Shown here piece after piece: positions 46,401 to 54,694 of a stretch of 64,000 nt of DNA. The notes under the pieces are model-generated. The model saw only the letters and a list, made by a program, of their open reading frames with translations. It made no database searches and was not told where the DNA came from. Made by a program: the position numbers and the translations under genes. The first letter of the stretch is position 1. The number at the start of each line of letters is the position of its first letter. Origin of the DNA: Janibacter sp. HTCC2649 (GTDB lineage Bacteria > Actinomycetota > Actinomycetes > Actinomycetales > Dermatophilaceae); NCBI RefSeq assembly GCF_000152705.1, contig NZ_CH672413.1:868001-932000 (forward strand), written 5' to 3'.

Positions 46401-47738
46401 TCACAGTCGCGGGAGGTACCGCTCGAGTTCGAACGCGGTGACCTGTCCGCGGTAGTCAGCCCACTCAGCGCGCTTGTTGCGCAGGAAGAAGTCGAAGGTG
46501 TGCTCGCCCAGCGTCTCGGCGACGAGCTCGCTCTCCTCCATGACCTCGATCGCCTCACTGAGCGAGGCCGGGAGCGGACGGATGCCCATGGCCTTGCGCT
46601 CGGAGTCGGTGAGGCCCCAGACGTCGTCCTCGGTCTCGGGGGCGAGCTCGTAGCCCTCCTCGATGCCCTTGAGGCCGGCCGCGAGCAGCACCGAGAAGGC
46701 GAGGTAGGGGTTGCAGGCGCTGTCGATGGAGCGGACCTCGACGCGGCTGCTCTGTCCCTTGTTGGGCTTGTACATCGGCACGCGCACGAGGGCGGACCGG
46801 TTGTTGTGGCCCCAGGTGAGATGGGCCGGGGCCTCACCGCCACCCCAGAGTCGCTTGTAGCTGTTGACCCACTGGTTGGTCACGGCCGTGATCTCGGCGC
46901 CGTGGTGGAGCAGACCCGCGATGAACTGGCGCCCCGTCTTGGACAGCGAGTAGGGGGCACCGGCCTCGTAGAAGGCGTTGCTGTCACCGTCGAAGAGCGA
47001 CATGTGGGTGTGCATGCCCGAACCCGGGTGCTCGGCGAGCGGCTTGGGCATGAAGGACGCGAAGATGCCCTGCTCGAGCGCAACCTCCTTGATGACCGTG
47101 CGGAACGTCATGATGTTGTCAGCCGTCGAGAGGGCGTCGGCGTAGCGCAGGTCGATCTCGTTCTGACCGGGTGCGCCCTCGTGGTGGCTGAACTCGACAC
47201 TGATGCCCATCGACTCGAGCATCGTGATCGCGGCCCGGCGGAAGTCCTGCGCGGAGCCGTGCGGCACGTGGTCGAAGTAGCCGGCCTGGTCGATCGGCGT
47301 CGGCTGCTCCCCCGGCTTGAAGCCCTTCTCGAAGAGGAAGAACTCGATCTCGGGGTGCGTGTAGAAGGTGAAGCCCTGGTCGGCCGCCTTGGCGAGCGTG
47401 CGCTGCAGGACGTGGCGCGGGTCGGCCATGCTCGGGGCGCCGTCGGGAAGCGTGATGTCGCAGAACATGCGTGCCGTGCCCGGGTTGTCGCCGCGCCACG
47501 GCAGCACCTGGAACGTCGACGGGTCCGGCTTGGCCAGCATGTCGGCCTCGTAGACCCGGGCGAAGCCCTCGATCACCGAGCCGTCGAAGCCGATGCCCTC
47601 GGAGAAGGCCCCCTCGAGCTCGGCCGGGGCGACGGCAACGGACTTCAGCCCACCGAGGACGTCGGTGAACCAGAGGCGGACGAAGCGGATGTCCCGCTCC
47701 TCGATGGTGCGGAGAACGAACTCCTGCTGGCGATCCAT
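46401..47738 (-). CDS. glnA: Glutamine synthetase, GlnA2-type without adenylylation tyrosine
   Basis: 445 aa from ATG 47738. GS I fold with FDGSVIEGFA, PGSGMHTHMSLFDG, NPYLAFSVLLAAG. The N-terminus MDRQQEFVLRTIEERDIRFVR matches M. tuberculosis GlnA2 (Rv2222c). The loop that carries the adenylylated Tyr in GlnA1 (NLYDLP type) reads DDVWGLT with W374, so GlnE should not modify it there. Mycobacterial glnA2 is also followed by glnE. Confidence 0.93.
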   Translation of the reverse strand: MDRQQEFVLRTIEERDIRFVRLWFTDVLGGLKSVAVAPAELEGAFSEGIGFDGSVIEGFARVYEADMLAKPDPSTFQVLPWRGDNPGTARMFCDITLPDGAPSMADPRHVLQRTLAKAADQGFTFYTHPEIEFFLFEKGFKPGEQPTPIDQAGYFDHVPHGSAQDFRRAAITMLESMGISVEFSHHEGAPGQNEIDLRYADALSTADNIMTFRTVIKEVALEQGIFASFMPKPLAEHPGSGMHTHMSLFDGDSNAFYEAGAPYSLSKTGRQFIAGLLHHGAEITAVTNQWVNSYKRLWGGGEAPAHLTWGHNNRSALVRVPMYKPNKGQSSRVEVRSIDSACNPYLAFSVLLAAGLKGIEEGYELAPETEDDVWGLTDSERKAMGIRPLPASLSEAIEVMEESELVAETLGEHTFDFFLRNKRAEWADYRGQVTAFELERYLPRL

Positions 47739-47745
47739 GTTCGGC

Positions 47746-47751
47746 ATCCTA
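47746..47751 (-). promoter_or_regulatory. Leaderless -10 hexamer of glnA2
   Basis: TAGGAT on the minus strand, 7 nt before ATG 47738. Confidence 0.5.
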
Positions 47752-47766
47752 GGGGGAGGCAGGGCA

Positions 47767-47797
47767 AGGGCCCCGAAGCATCTCGCTTCGGGGCCCT
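47767..47797 (-). terminator. Terminator of the M6 protease gene
   Basis: Perfect 13-bp stem (AGGGCCCCGAAGC and its complement) around a 5-nt loop in the gap between protease stop and glnA2. No long U tract. Confidence 0.7.
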
Positions 47798-47828
47798 CGT
47801 CGTGTGGTGGTGAAGAGTCAGATCTGGG

Positions 47829-50159
47829 TCACTTGGTGGGGACCGTGATCTTCAGCTCCATCTCCGTACCGTTCTTGGTGGTCTTGGCCACGGTGATCTT
47901 CGTACCGGTGCCAGCAACCTTGACCGAGTTCCACGGGTTGTCCGCGGTCCAGTACTTGTTGACGTCGGTGTCGTCGAAGGTCGGGATCGCAGCCTGCTTG
48001 TTGATCGTCACCGGGACTCCATTGCGGTGGAAGGTGACCTTGTCGGTCTTCTCCTGACCGAAGGTGGCGTCCCACGGCTGACGGCGGTTGCCGAGCAGCT
48101 GTCCGGTCGGCCACTTGACCGGTGCCGGGCGAGCGTCAACGGGAAGCGACTGTCCGCCACCGGGGTGAGCCGACGTGTTGTTGTCGGCGAACGAGGAGTC
48201 GACATACCAGACGAGAAGGCCGTTCTGGTAGGGGAAACGCTCCACCCAGTCGGGCTTCGTGTTGGCCCAGCCGAAGTTGTACGGGCCGGTCTTGAGCGTC
48301 TCGTCGTAGCCCGAGTACACGCGGTTCTCAGCGATGTAGTAGCGCGGGTACAGCTTGTCGATCGTGCCGTTGATGATCGAGAACCCGACTGCCGTCCAAC
48401 CGTTGGCACCGGACTCGACGTTGTCGGTCAGGACCGGGGCGCCGTCCGCCGTGATGGCGATGTCGTCGATGAACGCGCCCTTGAGGGCCAGTCCACCATC
48501 GGTGGCGTAGTTGAAGCGGAACTTGACGTTCTTGCCCGCGAAGGCGGAGAGGTTCCAGGACTTCTGGACCCAGCCACTGCTCTTGCCGCCAATGGCGTCG
48601 ACGTCGGTCCAGTTGGCGCCACCGTCAGTGGACGCCTGGACGTAGAGGAAGTCGTAGCCCTGCTCGATGTCGTAGTCCAGCCACGCCGAGACGTTGGCCG
48701 ACGTCTTGCCGGTCAGGTCGATGTCGCGGGTGATCGAGTTCTTCAGGTCATCGCCCGATCCACTCCACCACTCGGCTGCGCCGCTGTGGGGGGTGTTGTA
48801 CTTCGTGACGACGCGCTTGTCTTCAAGCGGGACAACGACGGCCTGAGGCGTCTTCTTGCCATCGAGGTCGGCCTGGCCGAGCGTGTATTTGCCGCTCGTC
48901 GAGGCGGTCGCGTAGTCGAGCCAACCGAGGTCGAGCTTCTCCTTCGGGCCCATGTAGCCGGGCTTGGAGCCGATGTCGACGGTGCCGTTGTTCAGCCACG
49001 AACCACCGGACATGAGCGTCCAGAAGCCGGTGCCGTTGTCGCCACCAGCGGTGTCGTAGTAGTCCGGCAGGCCGAGGTCGTGACCGAACTCGTGGGTGAA
49101 GACGCCGAGGCCACCGTTCTCGGGCTCGGTGGTGTAGTCACCGATCCACATACCGGAGTTGCCCAGCTGGACACCGCCAGCCTTGTTGACCGCCGGACCG
49201 GTCCGGCCGATCTGGTTGGAGTAGGCGTACCAACGGTGGGACCAGATGGCGTCCTCGCCCTGGGCGCCGCCACCAGCCTCTTCGCCCTCACCGGCGTGAA
49301 TGGCCTGGAAGTGGTCGATGTAGCCGTCGGGCTCGTTGAAGTTGCCGTCACCGTCGTAGTCGTAACGGTCCACGCGGTCGAACTGCGCAAGGTAGGTCTT
49401 GATCTCGGCGTCGGTCTTGCCCGCAGCCTTCTCGCTGTTGTACCAAGCGGTCGCCGAGTCCTGGATGAAGGACCAGTAGCCGTCGGCCTCGGTCGTGCCA
49501 TCGCCCGCCGCGGGGTTGTGACCGTAACGCGCCTCGTTGTAGGGCACCTTCACCCAGTCGGAGACGTCACCCTTGGCCAGAAAACGGCCGTTGGACTGCT
49601 TGAGGTAGAAGTCCTTGAAGGACTCGCCCTCACCGAACATGAGGTCCTGGTAGTGCGCGCGGTCGTAGTTGGCCGACCACTCGGTCGAGTTGTTGTCGGT
49701 CGCGTTGCCGTCCCACGTGCGGTCGGGCTCCGGGATCTGGTTGCGCGCGGGCCCGGCGTCGCCGCCGGTGGCGGGCTTGGTCTGGGTGCCGAACTCGGCG
49801 AGGATCGTGAAGATGTCCTCTTCGCGCTCCACCGGGTAGGACACGAAACGGTCCTTGCTGCCCTTGGCACCCTTGGCGCCCTTGGCAGCCTTGTCGTCGC
49901 CTGCGATCTTGATGACGCGCTGTCCACCGCGGATCTCGGTGGTCGCCTCACCCTTGACGAGCTTGTTGATGGCGTCCTGGCGCAGGGCGCGCTGGGCGTC
50001 ACCCAACGGGTTGGGCAGGTCGTCCTTCTTCTGCGTCGAAGCCTTGGCGTCCTTTGCCACGGGTGCGGCGTCCTTTGCCTGCGCGCCCATCGGCGCGAGG
50101 CTCACCACCAATGCTGCTCCGGCCAGTCCGGCCAGGGCACGACTGTGTCGTCTGATCAC
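47829..50159 (-). CDS. Secreted M6 (immune inhibitor A-type) metalloprotease
   Basis: 776 aa from GTG 50159 with GGAGG 4 nt upstream. Sec signal peptide (VIRRHSRALAGLAGAALVVSLAPMGAQA). Propeptide-like basic region with GAKGAKGSK, then the metzincin-like zinc motif HEFGHDLGLPD (H356, E357, H360). A beta-sandwich MAM/CBM-like domain (IDLTGKTSANVSAWLDYDIEQGYDFLYVQAS) follows. Calcium-type DxDxDG loop YDYDGDGNFNEPDG precedes the active site. Likely digests extracellular protein. No immunity or secretion partner gene adjoins. Confidence 0.92.
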   Translation of the reverse strand: MIRRHSRALAGLAGAALVVSLAPMGAQAKDAAPVAKDAKASTQKKDDLPNPLGDAQRALRQDAINKLVKGEATTEIRGGQRVIKIAGDDKAAKGAKGAKGSKDRFVSYPVEREEDIFTILAEFGTQTKPATGGDAGPARNQIPEPDRTWDGNATDNNSTEWSANYDRAHYQDLMFGEGESFKDFYLKQSNGRFLAKGDVSDWVKVPYNEARYGHNPAAGDGTTEADGYWSFIQDSATAWYNSEKAAGKTDAEIKTYLAQFDRVDRYDYDGDGNFNEPDGYIDHFQAIHAGEGEEAGGGAQGEDAIWSHRWYAYSNQIGRTGPAVNKAGGVQLGNSGMWIGDYTTEPENGGLGVFTHEFGHDLGLPDYYDTAGGDNGTGFWTLMSGGSWLNNGTVDIGSKPGYMGPKEKLDLGWLDYATASTSGKYTLGQADLDGKKTPQAVVVPLEDKRVVTKYNTPHSGAAEWWSGSGDDLKNSITRDIDLTGKTSANVSAWLDYDIEQGYDFLYVQASTDGGANWTDVDAIGGKSSGWVQKSWNLSAFAGKNVKFRFNYATDGGLALKGAFIDDIAITADGAPVLTDNVESGANGWTAVGFSIINGTIDKLYPRYYIAENRVYSGYDETLKTGPYNFGWANTKPDWVERFPYQNGLLVWYVDSSFADNNTSAHPGGGQSLPVDARPAPVKWPTGQLLGNRRQPWDATFGQEKTDKVTFHRNGVPVTINKQAAIPTFDDTDVNKYWTADNPWNSVKVAGTGTKITVAKTTKNGTEMELKITVPTK

Positions 50160-50314
50160 GATTCCTCCGAATGTGTTCGCCCGCCAGGGGTAGGCGTGCT
50201 TATGCAGAGAAACATGTGCGATCGGATTGCACAATGGTTTGTGCGGTTTTTTACCTGCCCTTTACCTTCCCGTCACAGGGAGAGTCGGGTCCCGGACTCT
50301 GACAGGATCGGCCC
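50160..50314. other. Divergent control region of the protease and panB
   Basis: 155 bp. Contains a short direct repeat TTTACCT-GCCC-TTTACCT (about 50249-50267) in an AT-rich patch, perhaps an operator, and CAGGAT (50303-50308) 6 nt before the panB ATG. Confidence 0.4.
50303..50308 (+). promoter_or_regulatory. Putative leaderless -10 hexamer of panB
   Basis: CAGGAT, 6 nt before ATG 50315. Confidence 0.35.
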
Positions 50315-51184
50315 ATGAGCGATCAGCCCACTCCCCCCGCCGAGACGATCAACCCCTACGGCACCGGCGCGCAGGCAGCGCCCCAGAAGCGCATCCGGGT
50401 CCCCCATCTGCAGAAGATGAAGGAGACCGGTGAGAAGTGGGCCATGCTCACGGCCTACGACATGTATGCCGCCGAGATCTTCGACGAGGCCGGCATCCCC
50501 TGCCTGCTCGTCGGTGACTCGGCCGGCAACAACGTCTACGGCTTCGAGACGACGGTCCCGGTGACCGTGGACCACCTCGTGCCGCTGTGCCGCGCCGTGA
50601 CCTCGGCTGCCAAACACGCCATGGTCGTCGCCGACCTGCCCTTCGGTTCCTACCAGGCGAGCCCGCAGCAGGCGCTCGCCACGGCCACCCGCTTCATGAA
50701 GGAGGGGCTGGCGCACGCGGTCAAGCTCGAGGGCGGCAAGGCGATGGTCCCCGAGATCGAGCTCCTCGTCCGTGCCGGCATCCCCGTCATGGGGCACATC
50801 GGCTTCACCCCGCAGAGTGAGCACGTCCTCGGCGGCTACCGCGTCCAGGGACGAGGCGACGGTGCCGACCGGCTCCTCGAGGACGCCCTCGCCCTCGAGG
50901 CGGCCGGTTGCTTCGCCATCGTCATCGAGATGGTCCCGGCGCCCGCGGCCAAGAAGGTCACCGAGGCGCTGCGCATCCCCATCATCGGGATCGGCGCCGG
51001 CCCCGACTGCGACGCCCAGGTCCTCGTCTGGCAGGACATGGCGGGCCTCCGAGGTGGGCGCGCTCCCCGCTTCGTCAAGAAGTACATGGACATGCGGACC
51101 GGTCTCGCGGATGCCGCGAAGGAGTATGCCGCCGAGGTCGCCTCCGGCGCGTTCCCCGCCGCGGAGCACAGCTTCGAGTCATAG
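50315..51184 (+). CDS. panB: Ketopantoate hydroxymethyltransferase
   Basis: 289 aa. First step of pantothenate synthesis (alpha-ketoisovalerate to ketopantoate). [49 protein letters not shown] and [19 protein letters not shown] are the family landmarks. An N-terminal extension of about 30 residues is Pro-rich. Ends 15 bp before a strong bidirectional terminator. Confidence 0.95.
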   Translation: MSDQPTPPAETINPYGTGAQAAPQKRIRVPHLQKMKETGEKWAMLTAYDMYAAEIFDEAGIPCLLVGDSAGNNVYGFETTVPVTVDHLVPLCRAVTSAAKHAMVVADLPFGSYQASPQQALATATRFMKEGLAHAVKLEGGKAMVPEIELLVRAGIPVMGHIGFTPQSEHVLGGYRVQGRGDGADRLLEDALALEAAGCFAIVIEMVPAPAAKKVTEALRIPIIGIGAGPDCDAQVLVWQDMAGLRGGRAPRFVKKYMDMRTGLADAAKEYAAEVASGAFPAAEHSFES

Positions 51185-51198
51185 ACGACAGATCGAGA

Positions 51199-51246
51199 AC
51201 GAGAGCGGCGTATGCCGGGTGCGCACCCGGCATACGCCGCTCTCGT
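51199..51246. terminator. 48-bp perfect palindrome, bidirectional terminator
   Basis: Perfect inverted repeat of 24 bp per arm centred at 51222/51223, between convergent panB and the small minus-strand gene. Each arm contains one GGCATAC/GTATGCC word. Confidence 0.8.
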
Positions 51247-51262
51247 CCTGTCTGTGGTCCCG

Positions 51263-51460
51263 TCAGTCCTCGAGGTCCTCGTCCTTGCCGTTGTCCCAGG
51301 CGCGGTCCTCGGCGTCCCACTTCTCGGTGTTCGCGGCGGCGGTGGCCAGCGCGTTGCGCGCCTCGTCCTCGGTGTCGTAGGGACCCAGGACGTCGTCGTT
51401 GCGGCTGCGGCTCTCGTCGGCCTCAACCTGCTTGGTGGTGGTGTTGTACCAGTACGCCAC
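51263..51460 (-). CDS. Small conserved acidic protein of unknown function
   Basis: 65 aa, GTG 51460 with AGGAGG 5 nt upstream. Starts with an aromatic segment VAYWYNTTTKQVE, then GPYDTEDEARNALATAAANTEKWD, a short helix as in SPOR-like or small one-domain proteins, and an acidic tail. Similar small proteins are common in Micrococcales; no function recognised. Divergent from map. Confidence 0.85.
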   Translation of the reverse strand: MAYWYNTTTKQVEADESRSRNDDVLGPYDTEDEARNALATAAANTEKWDAEDRAWDNGKDEDLED

Positions 51461-51495
51461 GGTGTCCTCCTGAGTGTCTGAGCAGGCGCTCTGCC

Positions 51496-51501
51496 TAGAC
51501 T
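51496..51501 (+). promoter_or_regulatory. Leaderless -10 hexamer of map
   Basis: TAGACT, 7 nt before ATG 51509. Confidence 0.5.
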
Positions 51502-51508
51502 CCACCGT

Positions 51509-52372
51509 ATGCCGATGACGTACGGAAGTGTCGCTCCCGGTGAGGTCTCCCCAAGGCGCGCCGTGCCCGCGAGCATCGAGCGCCCCGAGTACGTCGACAA
51601 GCCGTCGCCGGACAAGAACCTCTCCCCCGAGGTCAAGGACGCCGAGACGATCGAGCTGATGCGGGTGGCTGGTCGCATTGCGGCCCAGGCGATGGAGGCA
51701 GCGGCCGCGGCCATCGCCCCCGGAGTGACGGCGGACGAGATCGACCGCATCGGTCACGAGTTCCTCCTCGATCACGGTGCGTACCCCTCGACCCTGGGCT
51801 ACCGCGGCTTCCCCAAGTCGCTGTGCACGTCGGTCAACGAGGTCGTGTGCCACGGCATACCCGACTCCCGTCCGCTCGAGGACGGCGACATCGTCAACAT
51901 CGACATCACCGCCTACATCGGTGGGGTGCACGGCGACACGGACGCGACCTACCTCTGCGGCGACGTCGACGAGGAGTCCCGGCTGCTCGTCGAGCGCACC
52001 CGCGAGGCGATGATGCGCGGCATCAAGGCGGCCGTCCCCGGACGCCAGATCAACATCATCGGACGCGTCATCGAGAGCTACGCCAAGCGGTTCGGCTACG
52101 GCGTCGTGCGCGACTTCACCGGGCACGGCATCGGTCGGTCGTTCCACTCCGGTCTCGTCGTGCCGCACTACGACGCAGCACCGTCCTACGACACGGTCAT
52201 CGAGCCGGGCATGACGTTCACGATCGAGCCGATGCTCAACCTCGGCACCGAGAGCTGGGACATGTGGGACGACGACTGGACCGTCGTCACGGCCGACCGC
52301 AAGCGTTCGGCCCAGTTCGAGCACACCATCCTCATCACCGACACCGGCAACGAGATCCTCACCCTTCCCTGA
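51509..52372 (+). CDS. map: Methionine aminopeptidase type Ic
   Basis: 287 aa. Removes initiator Met co-translationally. N-terminal extension of about 45 residues ([18 protein letters not shown]), typical of the actinobacterial MAP-Ic form that binds ribosomes. Metal ligands lie in [33 protein letters not shown] and [13 protein letters not shown] 51515 is an alternative start. Confidence 0.95.
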   Translation: MPMTYGSVAPGEVSPRRAVPASIERPEYVDKPSPDKNLSPEVKDAETIELMRVAGRIAAQAMEAAAAAIAPGVTADEIDRIGHEFLLDHGAYPSTLGYRGFPKSLCTSVNEVVCHGIPDSRPLEDGDIVNIDITAYIGGVHGDTDATYLCGDVDEESRLLVERTREAMMRGIKAAVPGRQINIIGRVIESYAKRFGYGVVRDFTGHGIGRSFHSGLVVPHYDAAPSYDTVIEPGMTFTIEPMLNLGTESWDMWDDDWTVVTADRKRSAQFEHTILITDTGNEILTLP

Positions 52373-52421
52373 CCCGGCCACCCAGCACCCTCCACCCACA
52401 CGACGGACGAAGGAGTCCTCC

Positions 52422-53192
52422 ATGAGCAAGAAGAGCGCACTGCCCCTCGGGATCGACGTGGGCGGGAGTGGCATCAAGGGTGCACCGGTCGACCTGAAGA
52501 AGGGTGAGTTCGCCGGGAAGCGGAAGCGGATCGACACTCCGGCGAAGTCCACTCCCGAGGCCGTTGGCGACATCATCGGCGAGATCGTCGAGCACTTCGA
52601 CGACGTGCGCGGCGACTCCCCCATCGGCATCACCATCCCCGGTGTGGTGACCAAGGGGGTCGTGCGGTCCGCCGCGAACATCGACAAGTCCTGGCTCGAC
52701 TTCGAGGCCGAGGAGATGCTCGAGAAGAAGCTGGGCCACGACATCGTCCTCGTCAACGACGCCGACGCTGCCGGTGTCGCAGAGCTGCACTACGGCGCGG
52801 CCAAGGGGCAGAAGGGGCTCGTCATCGTGACAACCCTCGGCACCGGCATCGGGAGCGCCCTCATCTTCGACGGCAAGCTCATCCCGAACTCCGAGCTGGG
52901 CCACCTCGAGATCGACGGGTTCGACGCCGAGAAGCGCGCCGCGTCCTCGATCAAGGACATCGAGGGCCTGACCTACCCCGAGTGGACCGAGCGCCTCCAG
53001 CGCTACTACAGCCACCTCGAGAACCTGCTCTGGCCGGACCTGTTCGTCGTCGGCGGCGGTGTCTCCAAGGATCACGAGCAGTTCCTGCCGCTGCTCAAGC
53101 TGCGCACCCCGATCGTCCCGGCGGTGCTCGAGAACAAGGCCGGCATCATCGGCGCGGCCCACCTGGCGCAGGAGTACCACGACTCACACTGA
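52422..53192 (+). CDS. ppgK: Polyphosphate glucokinase
   Basis: 256 aa ROK-family sugar kinase that phosphorylates glucose with polyphosphate or ATP. GIDVGGSGIKGAPVDLKKG, TIPGVV, VNDADAAGVAE and TTLGTGIGSALI are seen; no zinc-binding ROK Cys motif, as in PPGK. AAGGAG 7 nt before the ATG. Confidence 0.93.
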   Translation: MSKKSALPLGIDVGGSGIKGAPVDLKKGEFAGKRKRIDTPAKSTPEAVGDIIGEIVEHFDDVRGDSPIGITIPGVVTKGVVRSAANIDKSWLDFEAEEMLEKKLGHDIVLVNDADAAGVAELHYGAAKGQKGLVIVTTLGTGIGSALIFDGKLIPNSELGHLEIDGFDAEKRAASSIKDIEGLTYPEWTERLQRYYSHLENLLWPDLFVVGGGVSKDHEQFLPLLKLRTPIVPAVLENKAGIIGAAHLAQEYHDSH

Positions 53193-53198
53193 CAATTT

Positions 53199-53260
53199 CG
53201 TCTTCGTGCCCCGCACGGACGGCTCGCTGCCGCTCGCCGTCCGTGCGGGGCACGAAGACG
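53199..53260. terminator. Bidirectional terminator with 25-bp perfect stem
   Basis: Arms 53199-53223 and 53236-53260 are perfectly complementary around a 12-nt loop. Lies between convergent ppgK and the small Cys protein gene. Confidence 0.85.
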
Positions 53261-53276
53261 AGAGTGCGATGTCGGT

Positions 53277-53462
53277 TCAGCGCTGGCGCGCGACGACCAT
53301 CGCCTTCTTGGGGATGTTCTTCTCGAGGTCGTACTTCGCCTTCTTGCCCGTCGTCAGCTGCTCCGCGTAGCCCATCTTGGAGAGCCGCATGAGGACAACG
53401 GGGCACGCCTTGCAGCGTGGCTTGTCCTTGCAGCACTTCTTCTTGGCGGAGACCTTGGGCAC
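53277..53462 (-). CDS. Small Cys-rich basic protein under a predicted iron box
   Basis: 61 aa, GTG 53462. The N-terminal half holds KKKCCKDKPRCKACPVVL, four Cys in a CC-x5-C-x2-C pattern that could bind a metal; the rest is Lys-rich (TGKKAKYDLEKNIPKKAMVV). No membrane segment. An IdeR/DtxR-like palindrome stands 11 bp upstream of its start. Role unknown; iron handling or metal storage is inferred from the regulation only. Confidence 0.8.
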   Translation of the reverse strand: MPKVSAKKKCCKDKPRCKACPVVLMRLSKMGYAEQLTTGKKAKYDLEKNIPKKAMVVARQR

Positions 53463-53472
53463 GCGCTCGAGA

Positions 53473-53491
53473 GTAGGTGAGCCTTACCTAC
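53473..53491 (-). promoter_or_regulatory. Predicted IdeR/DtxR iron box
   Basis: GTAGGTGAGCCTTACCTAC (plus-strand reading) matches 14 of 19 positions of the DtxR consensus TTAGGTTAGGCTAACCTAA and is a near-perfect palindrome. Located just upstream of the small Cys protein gene. Confidence 0.65.
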
Positions 53492-53538
53492 ATCTCCAAA
53501 CCAGGTCCACGACGTGAGCGAGTTGCGCCTCGAAAGGG

Positions 53539-54189
53539 TCAGCGGGAGAAGTCGACCGCGCCCTGGCCTGCGAGGTCGTGAATGACCGTGTCGGCTCCCC
53601 CGAGCCGGTCCGCCTGGCCGAGGTAGAGCGCTCGGCCCGTCTCGTTGAGCAGACCGTCATGGATCGGCACCGCGGACGCCGGATTGAGCCGCCGCAGGAA
53701 CCCGGCCATGTCACGACTGCGCTGCCAGGGAGCACTGAGGGGGAACGCCACGACCTCCACGTCGCCCGGCTCTCCGTCGAGGCTGTCGCCCGGGTGGAAG
53801 AGGCCGGGCTCGCCCTCGGCGCGCAGCACGACACCGACGTTGGGAATGCGTGGGATGTCGTCGTGGATCAGCGCGTGGAGCTCGCCAACCGGGGTGAGGG
53901 TGACGGCACCGATCGTCGCCGTGCCCTCATGGGGCTGAGCATCCACCCCAATGCCGGACAGGAGGTCGAGGCTGCCCGGGTCGCACAACACCGGCGCCGA
54001 GGCGTTGGCGCGCATCAGGGCCGGGAGCCGGTCCGGGTCGACGTGGTCCGGGTGCTGGTGGGTGATGACGACCGCCGAGAGGTCGCGCAGGTCCTCGAAC
54101 CCGGGCGTGAAGGTGCCGGGATCGATGAGGACGCGTTCGCCCCCGGTCTCCACGAGGAGGCAGGCATGTCCGAGGTGCGTGAGTCGCAT
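53539..54189 (-). CDS. MBL-fold metal-dependent hydrolase (UlaG-like)
   Basis: 216 aa. Zinc motif THQHPDHVD (residues about 44-52), MRLTHLGHACLLVETGGERVLIDPG at the N-terminus, FHPGDSLDG and PIHDG for the remaining ligands. Resembles the UlaG/YcjG-type lactonase group. Substrate unknown. Directly downstream of rnpB. Confidence 0.88.
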   Translation of the reverse strand: MRLTHLGHACLLVETGGERVLIDPGTFTPGFEDLRDLSAVVITHQHPDHVDPDRLPALMRANASAPVLCDPGSLDLLSGIGVDAQPHEGTATIGAVTLTPVGELHALIHDDIPRIPNVGVVLRAEGEPGLFHPGDSLDGEPGDVEVVAFPLSAPWQRSRDMAGFLRRLNPASAVPIHDGLLNETGRALYLGQADRLGGADTVIHDLAGQGAVDFSR

Positions 54190-54192
54190 CTC

Positions 54193-54210
54193 TTCACGGT
54201 ATGCCGTGAA
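54193..54210 (-). terminator. Hairpin between rnpB and the MBL gene
   Basis: TTCACGG/CCGTGAA with a 4-nt loop; likely ends rnpB. No U tract. It contains TACCGT (54201-54196, minus strand), 6 nt before the MBL start codon. Confidence 0.45.
54196..54201 (-). promoter_or_regulatory. Putative leaderless -10 hexamer of the MBL gene
   Basis: TACCGT on the minus strand, 6 nt before ATG 54189, inside the hairpin after rnpB. Confidence 0.35.
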
Positions 54211-54221
54211 CCGGCTTGGGT

Positions 54222-54602
54222 GCGGACGAGTCAGTCATAAGCCGGGTTCTGTCGCGTGGCCGGTTGCCCGGGTCACGCTGACGGTCATCCATCTCGGACC
54301 ACTGTTGCCAGTGGCCTCCAGCGCTCTACCCGTGTACTCGGGCGGGCCGCCCTCGAACGCACACTGTCTGAGCTTGCTCCGGGTGGGGTTTACCTAGCCG
54401 ACTCCGTCACCGGAACCGCTGGTGGTCTCTTACACCACCGTTTCACCCTTACCGCCCGACCGGAGTCGGGAGGCGGTCTGTTTTCTGTGGCACTGTCCCG
54501 CGGGTCACCCCGGGTGGCTGTTGGCCACCACCGCGCCCTGTGGAGCCCGGACTTTCCTCGACATGGTTGCCCACGCCGCGACCGTCGGACTGACTCGTCC
54601 GC
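54222..54602 (-). ncRNA. rnpB: RNase P RNA (type A)
   Basis: About 381 nt catalytic RNA processing tRNA 5' ends. Minus strand: GAGGAAAGTCCGGGCTCC (CR-I) near the 5' end, the conserved GGTAAGGGTGAAACGG-type core, and ACAGAACCCGGCTTATG at the 3' end. The first and last 15 nt (54602-54588 and 54236-54222) are perfectly complementary and form a long P1 helix. Confidence 0.92.
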
Positions 54603-54608
54603 CGGCAC

Positions 54609-54614
54609 AGCATA
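54609..54614 (-). promoter_or_regulatory. -10 element of rnpB
   Basis: TATGCT on the minus strand, 6 nt before the predicted RNA 5' end at 54602. No clear -35. Confidence 0.4.
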
Positions 54615-54682
54615 CGGGTGGACGGATGCTCGGGTGACGCAAGAAACAGTCAGCAGTGCTGGTTTGTTCGGCTGCGAGCGCT

Positions 54683-54688
54683 TACCGT
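54683..54688 (+). promoter_or_regulatory. Putative leaderless -10 hexamer of the SDR gene
   Basis: TACCGT, 6 nt before ATG 54695. Confidence 0.35.
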
Positions 54689-54694
54689 CGGGCC

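Noticed and set aside
46391-46843. Upstream extension of the glnE frame into glnA2
   Set aside because: High-GC open frame without homology; GTG 46390 fits the family start.
48027-50318. 763-codon open frame antisense to the M6 protease
   Set aside because: Low-complexity Val/Gly/Arg shadow; the protease has signal peptide, ribosome site and zinc motif.
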